Below, piece after piece: positions 1 to 6,743 of a stretch of DNA of 24,268 nt. The stretch is from DATAFF01 sp036265615 (GTDB lineage Bacteria; Pseudomonadota; Alphaproteobacteria; Rhizobiales; Aestuariivirgaceae): positions 1-24,268 of the forward strand of contig DATAOT010000245.1 in NCBI GenBank assembly GCA_036265615.1. The letters are read 5' to 3'. The notes under the pieces were generated by a model that was not told where the DNA came from, searched no databases, and saw only the letters and a program-made list of their open reading frames with translations. Every line of letters begins with the position of its first letter. The stretch's first letter is position 1. The position numbers and the translations under genes are program-made.

Positions 1-159
1 TTTGCGGTCGTGGCGCTTGCCACCGTGATCGTGCTGACCCTCATCGCCATCTTCACCGGCGCCGCCGTTGGCGCCTTCCTGTTCATCATGCTGGTGGTGG
101 CAGCCGCTTCCATCTGGCAATCCCTGCGGCGGCCCAATGGCCGCAAGCCGTCCCCCTAG
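1..159 (+). CDS. C-terminal end of a small membrane protein (partial)
   Basis: Frame 1 is open from the window edge and stops with TAG at 157-159, giving 52 residues. The first ~38 residues are almost entirely hydrophobic, with a Thr-Gly-Ala turn near residue 19, so they look like two membrane segments or one hairpin. A short basic tail (LRRPNGRKPSP) follows and would probably face the cytoplasm. The beginning of the gene lies outside the window and I do not recognise the family. It is on the same strand as rnd, but about 180 bases separate the two. Confidence 0.55.
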   Translation, partial: FAVVALATVIVLTLIAIFTGAAVGAFLFIMLVVAAASIWQSLRRPNGRKPSP

Positions 160-339
160 GCCATGCGATGCGGACACGTGGCGGCGGCATCCGACAACCT
201 CAGAGTGCACAAACATGTGAATGCCGCCGGCAGGAGGCTTGCGCGCCGATAAAACCGTGCTAAACGCTCATTCAACGCCCGGGCCGGTGCTCCCCGTGAG
301 GCGGCACGGAAGCGGGGCTAGGGAGATTGCACGCGGCAA
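160..339. other. Intergenic stretch before rnd
   Basis: No gene is seen here. The stretch holds an inverted repeat (GGCGGCAT at 183-190 against ATGCCGCC at 221-228, with a 30-base loop) that could end the upstream transcript, but it has no T-run. An AT-richer patch lies around 250-270. I found no convincing promoter with correct spacing, although the rnd promoter should be here. Confidence 0.3.
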
Positions 340-951
340 ATGCTGGTCAAGCTTTACCGGGGCGACCTGCCGGCAACGCTCGATCTCGGGCGAGAGGTCG
401 CAATCGACACCGAAACCATGGGGCTTAGTCCCCATCGCGACAAGCTCTGTCTCGTCCAGCTCTCGTCGGGCGATGGCGATGCCCATCTCGTCCATATCGA
501 CCGCGAAACCTTCGAGGCGCCGCGGCTCAAGGCGCTGCTGACCGATCCCGGCATCCTCAAGATCTTTCATTTCGCCCGCTTCGACGTCGCTGCCCTGAAA
601 GTATGGCTTGGCGTCGACGTGGCGCCGATCTACTGCACCAAGATCGCTTCCAAGCTCGCCCGCACCTATACCGACCGCCACGGTCTCAAGGATCTCGTCC
701 GCGAGATGCTCGGCATCGAGTTGTCGAAGCAGCAGCAAAGCTCCGACTGGGGCCTGCCGGTGCTGTCCGACGCCCAGAAGCAGTACGCAGCTCTGGATGT
801 CATCTATCTCCACGAGATCCGATCGCGGCTTGACGCCATGCTGCGACGGGAGAACCGGTTGGAGCTTGCGAAGGCCTGCTTCAACTTCGTGCCGGTCCGC
901 GCCGCTCTCGATCTCGGCGGCTGGACGGAGGAGGATGTCTTCGCGCATTAG
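340..951 (+). CDS. rnd: Ribonuclease D (short, single-domain 3'-5' exonuclease)
   Basis: 203-residue DEDDy-type 3'-5' exoribonuclease, predicted to trim the 3' ends of tRNA precursors and other stable RNAs in the cytoplasm. The exonuclease motifs are visible. Exo I is IDTET, with D23 and E25. Exo II is around FHFARFD, with D82. Exo III is YAALD, with Y149 and D153. The protein ends about 50 residues after Exo III, so the HRDC domains of E. coli RNase D (about 375 aa) are absent. That is the usual form in alphaproteobacteria. The ATG start sits directly before the conserved N-terminus. A GGGAG lies 14 bases upstream, which is farther than ideal, so initiation may be weak. It is transcribed towards the lpt-rpoN block, separated from it by a palindromic repeat. 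Confidence 0.9.
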   Translation: MLVKLYRGDLPATLDLGREVAIDTETMGLSPHRDKLCLVQLSSGDGDAHLVHIDRETFEAPRLKALLTDPGILKIFHFARFDVAALKVWLGVDVAPIYCTKIASKLARTYTDRHGLKDLVREMLGIELSKQQQSSDWGLPVLSDAQKQYAALDVIYLHEIRSRLDAMLRRENRLELAKACFNFVPVRAALDLGGWTEEDVFAH

Positions 952-974
952 AGTCCCGCCTCGATACAGGCGAT

Positions 975-1127
975 ACGTCTTTTCTCTCCTCGCGCTGCGC
1001 CGGCGGGGAGAGGGCGCAAGGGTGCGCAGCACCGGGTGAGGGGTCGTTGAGCTTGCGAGAAAATTCCCTCGTCCGCCCGTCAGGGGCACCTTCTCCCCAC
1101 TTCGCGGGGCGAAGCGAGAATGGGGGG
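975..1127. repeat. Two-armed palindromic intergenic repeat (RIME-like)
   Basis: About 150 bases made of two imperfectly mirrored arms. Arm 1 contains CTCTCC...GGGGAGAG and then GGGTGAGGGG. Arm 2 starts with TCCCTCGTCCGCCCG and continues to a hairpin with TTCTC (1091-1095) pairing GAGAA (1116-1120) around a perfect inner stem, CTTCGC (1100-1105) to GCGAAG (1109-1114). This architecture resembles the Rhizobium-specific intergenic mosaic elements and related repeats seen between genes in Rhizobiales genomes. The family name is from memory and not from a search. Arm 2 reaches the 5' end of lptC. Confidence 0.6.
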
Positions 1128-1790
1128 CGCCTGATCGCCAACCTGAAGGGATCGGCCTTCGCGGCGGGGTCGCGGCCGGGCGGACGGCGGGCCAGGGTTC
1201 GCCTGCCGCTGATCATGAGCTGGGTTTTCGTGCTGCTTGCAGGAGTGCTGGTCATCGGCTTCTTCATCAAGGTGGGCACCTATCAGGGGATCGAGCAGCT
1301 CGACCGGCATTCCGGCCAGAAGGGCGATGGCGGCCCGGCCAGCCGCACCGCCGTCTCGACCTCCACCTTTTCCGGCTTCGACAAGAACGAACAGCCTTTC
1401 CAGATCGCCGCTGCGAAAGCGGTGCGCGACGCATCCGATCCAGGCGCGGTGGCGCTCGAGCAGGTTTCAGGCAATGTCCGCCGAGACGACGGCGCGGTCC
1501 TCAACTTTTCGGCCCGCCAGGGCCGCTACATGATAAAGCCGAAGCTGCTCACGCTGACCGGCGATGTGCACCTTGTCTCCGAAGGGCGGTTCGTGGCAAG
1601 TCTGAGCCAGGCCGACGTCGACGTCGACAACAAGGGGCTGGTGTCGAACCACCCCGTCGTCGTGCAGTTGACGGATGGCGTGATCCATGCCGGCACCATG
1701 GCCGTCAGCGACAATGGTGACCGGGTGCTGTTCACCGGCAGGGTGAAGGCTCATTTCGGCAACAATGGCGGCAAGTCCGATATGCAATGA
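1047..1790 (+). CDS. lptC: LPS export ABC transporter periplasmic protein LptC
   Basis: LptC is a bitopic inner-membrane protein that passes lipopolysaccharide from the LptB2FG extractor to LptA. The frame shows a basic cytosolic tail (GGRRARVR), one membrane segment (about residues 57-73 of this frame), and a periplasmic part with LptC/OstA-like beta repeats such as LTLTGDVHLVSEG and VLFTGRVKAHF. The start is uncertain. The basic tail resembles the family's usual pre-membrane segment, so translation should begin upstream of the ATG at 1215. The only conventional in-frame starts there are TTG codons at 1047 and 1053, both inside the palindromic repeat and with only a weak GAGGGG before them. 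From 1215 the product would be 191 aa. The TGA overlaps the lptA ATG by four bases, implying translational coupling. Confidence 0.8.
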   Translation: MSLRENSLVRPSGAPSPHFAGRSENGGRLIANLKGSAFAAGSRPGGRRARVRLPLIMSWVFVLLAGVLVIGFFIKVGTYQGIEQLDRHSGQKGDGGPASRTAVSTSTFSGFDKNEQPFQIAAAKAVRDASDPGAVALEQVSGNVRRDDGAVLNFSARQGRYMIKPKLLTLTGDVHLVSEGRFVASLSQADVDVDNKGLVSNHPVVVQLTDGVIHAGTMAVSDNGDRVLFTGRVKAHFGNNGGKSDMQ

Positions 1791-2368
1791 GAGCCTCCTG
1801 CCTCGTCCTCACCCTCACCCCGCTCGTGATCGGGCTCGCGCCGTCCGGCGATGCCCGCTCGCAGGCGGTCGACGCAGCCCCGATCGCCGAGGCGACCGGC
1901 CAGGGCAAGGACGTCAACATCGAGGCCGACAACATGGAGGTTCTCGACAAGTCGAAGCAGGCGATCTTCACCGGCAACGTCAATGCCGAGCGTGGCGGCG
2001 TCACGATGAAGAGCAGCCGGCTTGTCGTGTATTATCGCAGCAGTGCCGCAGGCGGGACCGGCACCGACAAAAAGGCGCAAGCAAAGAGCGGGGCTGGCAA
2101 CGCCGGCGGCGGCGCTGGCAGCCAGGTCACCAATCTCGACGCGACCGGCAACGTCATCATCATCACCCGCACCCAGAAGATCACCGGCGACAAGGCTCTG
2201 ATCGACGTCAAGGCCAACACCTTGACTGTCGAAGGCAATGTGGTGGTGGAACAGGGATCCTCGGTGGTGAAGGGCAGCAAGCTTCTCGTCGATCTCACCA
2301 GCAACCGCAGCCAGATGACCGGAGGACGCGTCAAGGGTCTCTTCACGCCGAGCCAGAAAAGCCAATGA
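1787..2368 (+). CDS. lptA: LPS transport periplasmic protein LptA
   Basis: 193-residue OstA/LptA-family protein forming the periplasmic bridge that carries lipopolysaccharide from LptC to the outer-membrane LptDE. The N-terminus is a signal peptide (residues 1 to about 27, hydrophobic LVLTLTPLVIGLA, likely cleaved near SQA). The beta-jellyroll repeats follow: IEADNMEVLDKSKQAIFTGN (41-64), LDATGNVIIITRTQKITGD (117-135) and LTVEGNVVVEQGSSVVKG (146-163). An unusual Gly/Ala/Lys-rich insert of about 29 residues (85-113) separates the first and second repeats. It is probably a disordered loop. The ATG overlaps the lptC stop, so the two are coupled. lptB follows after 55 bases. Confidence 0.9.
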   Translation: MRASCLVLTLTPLVIGLAPSGDARSQAVDAAPIAEATGQGKDVNIEADNMEVLDKSKQAIFTGNVNAERGGVTMKSSRLVVYYRSSAAGGTGTDKKAQAKSGAGNAGGGAGSQVTNLDATGNVIIITRTQKITGDKALIDVKANTLTVEGNVVVEQGSSVVKGSKLLVDLTSNRSQMTGGRVKGLFTPSQKSQ

Positions 2369-2423
2369 CCGGGAGCACCGCTGCGATGCCCTTTCACCCG
2401 ATCTTAAGACAATTGGGGCGGTA

Positions 2424-3203
2424 ATGGGCGCGTGGCGGAACGGTCCCGGCATCACCCCTGATCAAGCCGCCGAGCCTGCCGATGAGGGCCTTGTGGCGAT
2501 GGAACTCGCCAAGGCCTATCGGCGCCGGCCGGTGGTTCGGGGGGTCAGCCTCGCTGTCCGTCGCGGAGAGGCCGTGGGACTGCTCGGACCCAACGGCGCG
2601 GGAAAGACCACGGTGTTCTACATGATCACCGGGCTCATCGCCGCCGACGAGGGCACGATCACGCTCGATGGGGCAGAGATCACCCATCTGCCGATGTACC
2701 GGAGGGCACGCCTCGGCATCGGCTATCTGCCCCAGGAAGCGTCGATTTTCCGAGGACTCACGGTGGAGGACAACATCCGAGCCGTTCTCGAGCTGCATGA
2801 GCGCAGCCGGCCGGCACGCGAGGAGAAACTCGGTGAGTTGCTCGATGAGTTTCAGATTTCGCATCTCCGGCGTTCGCCTTCTGTGGCGCTGTCTGGCGGC
2901 GAACGCCGCCGGGCTGAGATTGCCCGCGCTCTCGCCGCCGAACCGCAATTTATGCTTCTCGACGAGCCATTTGCCGGAATCGATCCGATTGCGATCAGTG
3001 ATATCCGCCAGCTGGTGCGCCAGCTCACCTCTCGGGGAATCGGGGTGCTTATTACGGATCACAACGTGCGCGAGACGCTCGAGCTCATCGACCGGGCGCT
3101 CATCATCCACGAAGGCCGGGTTCTGATGGAGGGGGCGCCGGAAGAGATCGTCGCCAGCCCCGACGTTCGGCGTCTTTACCTTGGCGAGGGTTTCAGCCTG
3201 TAA
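2424..3203 (+). CDS. lptB: LPS export ABC transporter ATP-binding protein LptB
   Basis: 259-residue ATPase of the LptB2FG complex, which powers extraction of lipopolysaccharide from the inner membrane. Walker A is GPNGAGKT (55-62), the Q-loop is YLPQE (101-105), the signature LSGGE (156-160), Walker B FMLLDEP (176-182), and the switch His is H213 in TDHN. The motif GLTVEDNI after the Q-loop and the C-terminal LYLGEGF are characteristic of LptB. The N-terminus carries about 20 extra residues before the first beta strand. A later start is possible but the ATG at 2424 is the first available. lptF/lptG are not in the window, as is common in this order. rpoN follows 49 bases downstream, a neighbourhood conserved across Proteobacteria. 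Confidence 0.95.
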   Translation: MGAWRNGPGITPDQAAEPADEGLVAMELAKAYRRRPVVRGVSLAVRRGEAVGLLGPNGAGKTTVFYMITGLIAADEGTITLDGAEITHLPMYRRARLGIGYLPQEASIFRGLTVEDNIRAVLELHERSRPAREEKLGELLDEFQISHLRRSPSVALSGGERRRAEIARALAAEPQFMLLDEPFAGIDPIAISDIRQLVRQLTSRGIGVLITDHNVRETLELIDRALIIHEGRVLMEGAPEEIVASPDVRRLYLGEGFSL

Positions 3204-3252
3204 TCGGCCTATGGTAGAGCAGTCTTTTCGGCATCCAAGGCCTTGACCCGGA

Positions 3253-4683
3253 ATGGCTCTCGTCCAGAAGCTCGAAATGCGTCACGGCCAGTCGCTGGTC
3301 ATGACGCCGCAGCTGCAGCAGGCGATCAAGCTGCTGCAGATGTCGAACCTCGAGCTCAAGGCCTTCATCGAGGAGGAAATCGAGCGCAATCCCCTGCTCG
3401 AGCGGGCGGCCGAGCCGGCCGACGACATGCCCGATGCTGGCCCCCTTGCAGCAAAGGGTGCTGCCGAGTCCGCCGACGAGGCGGAGGCCGAACCTGCCGC
3501 GATGGTGCCGGAGATAAAGGATTCCGGATGGCTGAGCGACCGGGCCGGCATGCGGCCGGCGGCCGTCGACCAGGAATTCGCCGCCTTGATCAGGGAGGAG
3601 CCGACGCTTGCCGGTCACCTCACCGACCAGCTCAACATCGCCGTCACCGACCCCGAGCGCCGGCTCATCGGGGCGCATCTGATCGGGATGGTCGACGAGG
3701 CTGGCTATCTGACCGCCGATCTCGACCAGATCGCTGCGAGCCTCGGAGTCCCGCTCGACCTCATCCTCGAGGTGCTGGACGAGCTCCAGACCTTCGATCC
3801 GCCCGGCGTGTTCGCCCGCGACCTCAGGGAATGCCTGAGCCTGCAGCTCAAGGACAAGGACCGCCTGGACCCGGCAATGGCGCGGCTGGTCGACAACCTG
3901 CCACTCGTCGCACGGCGCGATTTCAACGCCTTGAGGACGGCTTGCGGTGTCGACATCGAAGACATCAAGGACATGGTCGCCGAGCTCAGGCGCCTGAACC
4001 CCAAGCCCGGCAATGCCTTCGGCGCGCTCGTGGTGCAGCCGGTCATCGCCGATGTGATCGTCAAGCCGGCCCCGGACGGCGCCTGGCTGATCGAGCTGAA
4101 TTCCGAGACCCTGCCGCGGCTGCTGATGAACAGCCAGTACTACGCCATCGTCTCGCAACACGCCCTCAATCACGCCGATCGCGCCTATCTCGGCGAATGC
4201 CAGGCCAATGCCAATTGGCTGCTGCGAAGCCTCGACCAGCGGGCCCGCACCATCCTGGCGGTGGCCCGAGAGATCGTTCGCCAGCAGGACGGCTTCCTGG
4301 TGCATGGCGTCAAGGCACTGCGGCCGCTCAATCTCAAGGCCATCGCCGACGCCATCTCGATGCATGAATCGACTGTCAGCCGGGTGACCTCCAACAAATA
4401 CATGGCGACCCCGCGCGGCACGTTCGAGATGAAATATTTTTTCACCGCCGCCATCTCTTCCGCCGAAGGCGGCGATTCGCATTCTGCCGAGGCAGTGCGC
4501 CAGCGAATCCGGGAAATGGTCGAGCGGGAGGCCCCGGGCCGGGCGCTGTCCGACACCGAAATTGTCGACAAGCTGCGCCAGGACGGCATTGACATCGCCC
4601 GCCGTACGGTGGCCAAGTATCGGGACGCGCTTGGAATTCCATCTTCCGTCCAACGCCAGCGCGAGCACCGGTTGAGCCGCTGA
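3253..4683 (+). CDS. rpoN: RNA polymerase sigma-54 factor
   Basis: 476-residue sigma-54, which directs core polymerase to -24/-12 promoters (nitrogen assimilation, C4-dicarboxylate transport and others) together with enhancer-binding ATPases. Region I is the Gln/Leu-rich N-terminus (LVMTPQLQQAIKLLQMSNLE, then IERNPLLE). Region II (about residues 55-100) is acidic and Ala-rich. The core-binding domain follows. The helix-turn-helix lies at about 361-385 (IADAISMHESTVSRVTSNKY), and the C-terminal RpoN box is ARRTVAKYR (449-457). All expected parts are present and the length is normal. lptB upstream and hpf-ptsN downstream are the classical rpoN neighbours. The start ATG is followed directly by the conserved region I; its ribosome binding site is weak. 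Confidence 0.97.
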   Translation: MALVQKLEMRHGQSLVMTPQLQQAIKLLQMSNLELKAFIEEEIERNPLLERAAEPADDMPDAGPLAAKGAAESADEAEAEPAAMVPEIKDSGWLSDRAGMRPAAVDQEFAALIREEPTLAGHLTDQLNIAVTDPERRLIGAHLIGMVDEAGYLTADLDQIAASLGVPLDLILEVLDELQTFDPPGVFARDLRECLSLQLKDKDRLDPAMARLVDNLPLVARRDFNALRTACGVDIEDIKDMVAELRRLNPKPGNAFGALVVQPVIADVIVKPAPDGAWLIELNSETLPRLLMNSQYYAIVSQHALNHADRAYLGECQANANWLLRSLDQRARTILAVAREIVRQQDGFLVHGVKALRPLNLKAIADAISMHESTVSRVTSNKYMATPRGTFEMKYFFTAAISSAEGGDSHSAEAVRQRIREMVEREAPGRALSDTEIVDKLRQDGIDIARRTVAKYRDALGIPSSVQRQREHRLSR

Positions 4684-4710
4684 GACGGGCGGGAGAACGG
4701 CCAATTGGCA

Positions 4711-4740
4711 GTTGACGTTGCTGCCGGGTGCAACTAGTGT
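4711..4740 (+). promoter_or_regulatory. Candidate housekeeping promoter for hpf-ptsN
   Basis: A -35 box TTGACG (4712-4717) is followed, at exactly 17 bases, by TAGTGT (4735-4740). The -35 is strong and the -10 weak (3 of 6 to TATAAT). Transcription would start near 4747, giving a leader of about 45 bases before the hpf ATG. This would let hpf and ptsN be expressed independently of rpoN. Inference from sequence only. Confidence 0.4.
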
Positions 4741-4791
4741 CCGCCCGCTCCGGCGCCGGACAGTGGGGGAAGGTCGGGGAGACGGCACATC

Positions 4792-5364
4792 ATGAAACTG
4801 TTGATCACCGGCAAGAACCTCGACATGGGTGAGGCGTTGCGCAACCGCATCGAGGAGCGCATTGCGAGCGGCGTCGGCCGGCTGTTCGATGGCTCGGTCA
4901 AGTCGCAGGTGGTGATCGAGAAGCAGCGTGGCTTCTTCCACAGCGAATGCATCCTCGATCTGCCGACCGGCCTCAGCCTGCAGGCTCACGGCCGCGGCGC
5001 CGACGCCCATGCCAGCTTCGATGAGGCGGCCTCCCATCTCGAGCGCCAGCTCAAGCGTTACAAGAAGCGCCTCAGGGACCACCAGCAGTCGCGAACCGAG
5101 CCGGTCAGGGCCTTCTCCGCCGCGAGCTACGTGATCGCCGGCAGCGGCGAGGAAACGCAGGAGCCCGACAGCCTGGCGCCCACCATCATCGCCGAGACCA
5201 CCGCCGATATTCCCGAGCTCTCGGTCGGCGAAGCGGTGATGCAGCTCGAGATCTCCAACCTGCCCTTCCTCCTGTTCAGAAACCGGGCCGGCAGCGGATT
5301 CAATCTGGTGTATCGCCGTCATGATGGCCATATAGGCTGGATCGATCCGGGACGGGCGGGATGA
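4792..5364 (+). CDS. hpf: Ribosome hibernation-promoting factor, long form
   Basis: 190-residue HPF/YfiA protein. The N-terminal S30AE domain (about residues 1-105, starting MKLLITGKNLDMGEALRNRI) binds the decoding region of the 30S subunit. The C-terminal dimerisation domain (about 140-188: MQLEISNLPFLLFRNR..FNLVYRRHDGHIGWIDP) joins two 70S particles into inactive 100S dimers. A variable linker (about 106-135) separates them. This long form is typical of alphaproteobacteria. GGGGAGACGG upstream supplies the ribosome binding site for the ATG. It lies 108 bases after rpoN, with a candidate promoter in the gap, and only 4 bases before ptsN, so the latter two are co-transcribed. Confidence 0.95.
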   Translation: MKLLITGKNLDMGEALRNRIEERIASGVGRLFDGSVKSQVVIEKQRGFFHSECILDLPTGLSLQAHGRGADAHASFDEAASHLERQLKRYKKRLRDHQQSRTEPVRAFSAASYVIAGSGEETQEPDSLAPTIIAETTADIPELSVGEAVMQLEISNLPFLLFRNRAGSGFNLVYRRHDGHIGWIDPGRAG

Positions 5365-5368
5365 CGAC

Positions 5369-5839
5369 ATGCAGCTGAGTGAAATCCTCCGCCTGGAAGG
5401 CGTGGTTCCGAATCTCAAGGCTGCCAACAAGAAGCAGCTGCTGCAGGAGCTTGCCGGCCATGCCGGCCGCCTCACCAAGCTCGATCCCCGGGCCGTGCTC
5501 GAGACGTTGCTCCGGCGCGAGAAGCTCGGCTCCACCGGCTTTGGTCACGGCATCGCCATTCCCCATGGCAAATTCGCCGGCATCGATCGGGTTCATGGAG
5601 TGTTTGCGAGGCTCGCCCAGCCCGTCGACTTCGATGCGGTCGACGATCAGCCGGTCGATCTGGTGTTCGCCTTGCTCGCTCCCGAGACCGCCGGCGCCGA
5701 CCACCTCAAGGCACTCGCCCGGATTTCCCGCTTGTTTCGCGACCAGACCGTCGTCCAGAAGCTCCGCGGCACCGGCGACCGCGAGGGCCTTTACGCCATT
5801 CTGACCGAGCCCGCCGCTTCAGCGCCGCATGCTGCTTAG
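5369..5839 (+). CDS. ptsN: PTS IIA-like nitrogen regulatory protein PtsN (EIIA-Ntr)
   Basis: 156-residue EIIA of the nitrogen phosphotransferase system. It receives phosphate from NPr on a histidine and, according to phosphorylation state, regulates targets such as potassium transport and stress responses; it does not transport sugar. The phosphorylatable residue is H66 in GIAIPHGK. The flanking conserved segments TGFGHG (56-61) and DFDAVDDQPVDLVFALLAPE are intact. Length is normal for the family. It is 4 bases downstream of hpf and is the last gene of the + strand block, with a palindromic repeat following the stop codon. Confidence 0.95.
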   Translation: MQLSEILRLEGVVPNLKAANKKQLLQELAGHAGRLTKLDPRAVLETLLRREKLGSTGFGHGIAIPHGKFAGIDRVHGVFARLAQPVDFDAVDDQPVDLVFALLAPETAGADHLKALARISRLFRDQTVVQKLRGTGDREGLYAILTEPAASAPHAA

Positions 5840-5856
5840 GAACGGCAAGAGATACA

Positions 5857-5920
5857 CCCCTCACCCGATCTTGCTTCGCTCGCCCCCATAGCCGGAGGGG
5901 CGGATGAGGGGACCACTTTT
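5857..5920. repeat. Half-size palindromic repeat, possible ptsN terminator
   Basis: Nested inverted repeats lie between two convergent genes. The outer arms are CCCCTCA (5857-5863) and TGAGGGG (5905-5911). The inner arms are CGCCCC (5881-5886) and GGGGCG (5897-5902). ACCACTTTT follows on the + strand, so the structure could end the ptsN transcript. Its outer arm wording (CCCCTCACCC ... GGATGAGGGG) resembles the repeat near 975-1127, suggesting a degraded copy of the same family. Confidence 0.5.
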
Positions 5921-6173
5921 AATGCACGCTCATTGGCAGGAGATCGTGTTCGAAGGCATTGGCCATTGCCGCCTCGAAGCTTGCGGAGATGGCAAACGGC
6001 GTGCCATCGGCCATGTAGAGGCAGAACAGCTTCGAGCCCGATGGCAGCTCGACCTCGTTGCCGAGCAGGGCTAAGGCCTTCTCCGGCGCGATCTCGCGAA
6101 TATAGGCCACATGGCCGTCGCCAAGACCGGCCAGGTCGTTCCGGCTGATGATTCTTCTTGTCTGGTTTTGCAT
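5919..6173 (-). CDS. DUF1150 family protein, partner gene of Hsp20
   Basis: 84-residue protein of the DUF1150 family, known only from alphaproteobacteria and frequently encoded next to an IbpA-type small heat-shock protein. Function unknown. Visible features are a basic N-terminus (MQNQTRRIISRNDL), a central strand-rich part (LPSGSKLFCLYMADGTPFAI) and a C-terminal helix (SFEAAMANAFEHDLLP). I placed the start at the ATG at 6173 because GGAG lies 5 bases upstream of it. The frame stays open to an earlier ATG at 6206, but that would overlap the hsp20 end and has no such site. It begins 19 bases after hsp20 and is probably co-transcribed from the heat-shock promoter. Confidence 0.85.
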   Translation of the reverse strand: MQNQTRRIISRNDLAGLGDGHVAYIREIAPEKALALLGNEVELPSGSKLFCLYMADGTPFAISASFEAAMANAFEHDLLPMSVH

Positions 6174-6192
6174 GGTCGCTCCGCCGGCCCGC

Positions 6193-6615
6193 TTAGCCGC
6201 CTGCAATCTCGATCCGACGCGAAACGCGCTCGGGCTGGGGCTGTTCGAGGTCGATTGACAACAGACCGTCCTTCAATTCCGCAACTTTGATCATGATGCC
6301 GTCAGCCACGACGAAGGCCCGCTGAAACTGCCGCGCTGCAATCCCGCGATGGAGATACTGGCGCTCGACATCGTCCTTCTGCTTTCCGCGAATCACCAGC
6401 TGGTTTTCCTCGAACGAGACTTCCAGGTCTTCCCGCGCGAAGCCGGCCACGGCCAGCGTGATTCTGAGTCTTTCCGGCTCTGACCCGTTGCGCGGCAGGC
6501 GCTCGATGTTGTAGGGCGGATAGCCGTCTCCCGCCGTCTTCGACGCTCTGTCGATGAGGCGTTCGATTTCCTCGAACCCGAGAAGCAAAGGCGAAGAACG
6601 TCCGTTGCGAGACAT
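6193..6615 (-). CDS. Small heat-shock protein, Hsp20/IbpA family
   Basis: 140-residue ATP-independent holdase that forms oligomers and keeps unfolding proteins soluble for DnaK/ClpB. The N-terminal arm (residues 1 to about 35, with FEEIERLI) precedes the alpha-crystallin domain (about 35-130). That domain starts at YPPYNIERL and contains LAVAGFAREDLEVSFEENQL and the A-G-L-type end ELKDGLLSIDLEQ. The C-terminal tail has the I-x-I anchoring motif IEI (135-137). The short PYNIE N-terminus matches rhizobial class A (IbpA-like) proteins. It is transcribed divergently from the GNAT-like gene. Its upstream region has a sigma-32-like promoter and a hairpin masking GAAAGGG, 8 bases before the ATG. Confidence 0.93.
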   Translation of the reverse strand: MSRNGRSSPLLLGFEEIERLIDRASKTAGDGYPPYNIERLPRNGSEPERLRITLAVAGFAREDLEVSFEENQLVIRGKQKDDVERQYLHRGIAARQFQRAFVVADGIMIKVAELKDGLLSIDLEQPQPERVSRRIEIAGG

Positions 6616-6656
6616 CGGCCAAGCCCTTTCTAGTGAAGCAGCTCTTCCAATGAAAG
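6616..6656 (-). promoter_or_regulatory. Candidate RNA thermometer hairpin over the hsp20 ribosome binding site
   Basis: In the - strand transcript, CUUUC (6656-6652) can pair with GAAAG (6630-6626), which is part of the ribosome binding site GAAAGGG. Inside it GAAG (6647-6644) pairs with CUUC (6638-6635) around a 5-base loop, leaving symmetric 4-base internal loops. The result is a weak, interrupted stem closing the binding site, the general design of heat-labile thermometers such as ROSE or fourU, though it is not a clear member of either. Not folded computationally. Confidence 0.4.
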
Positions 6657-6697
6657 TTCCCGCAGTCCCGAACGGGGCCCCGCGGGGGCGGCGCTAG

Positions 6698-6726
6698 ATA
6701 TGGCTCCGTCCCCCTTTCCTTTCAAG
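6698..6726 (-). promoter_or_regulatory. Sigma-32 (RpoH)-like heat-shock promoter for hsp20
   Basis: On the - strand a perfect CTTGAAA (6726-6720) is followed after 16 bases by CCATAT (6703-6698). Aligned to the E. coli RpoH consensus (CTTGAAA, then CCCCATNT) the effective spacer is 14, within the accepted range. The expected start is near 6690, giving an untranslated leader of about 75 bases that includes the hairpin masking the ribosome binding site. Confidence 0.6.
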
Positions 6727-6743
6727 CACGAGCAGAGGACCCA

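Noticed and set aside
4706..4722. Possible sigma-54 promoter between rpoN and hpf (TTGGCAG ... TTGCT)
   Set aside because: The GG to GC distance is 11 bases instead of the required 10 and the -24 element lacks the final C. A housekeeping promoter in the same stretch explains the bases better.
3193..5535. Very long open frame (780 codons) on - across rpoN and hpf
   Set aside because: It lies antisense to well-conserved genes and its product is low-complexity, rich in Arg, Gly, Asp and Leu, with no recognisable domain. Long antisense frames are expected in GC-rich DNA.
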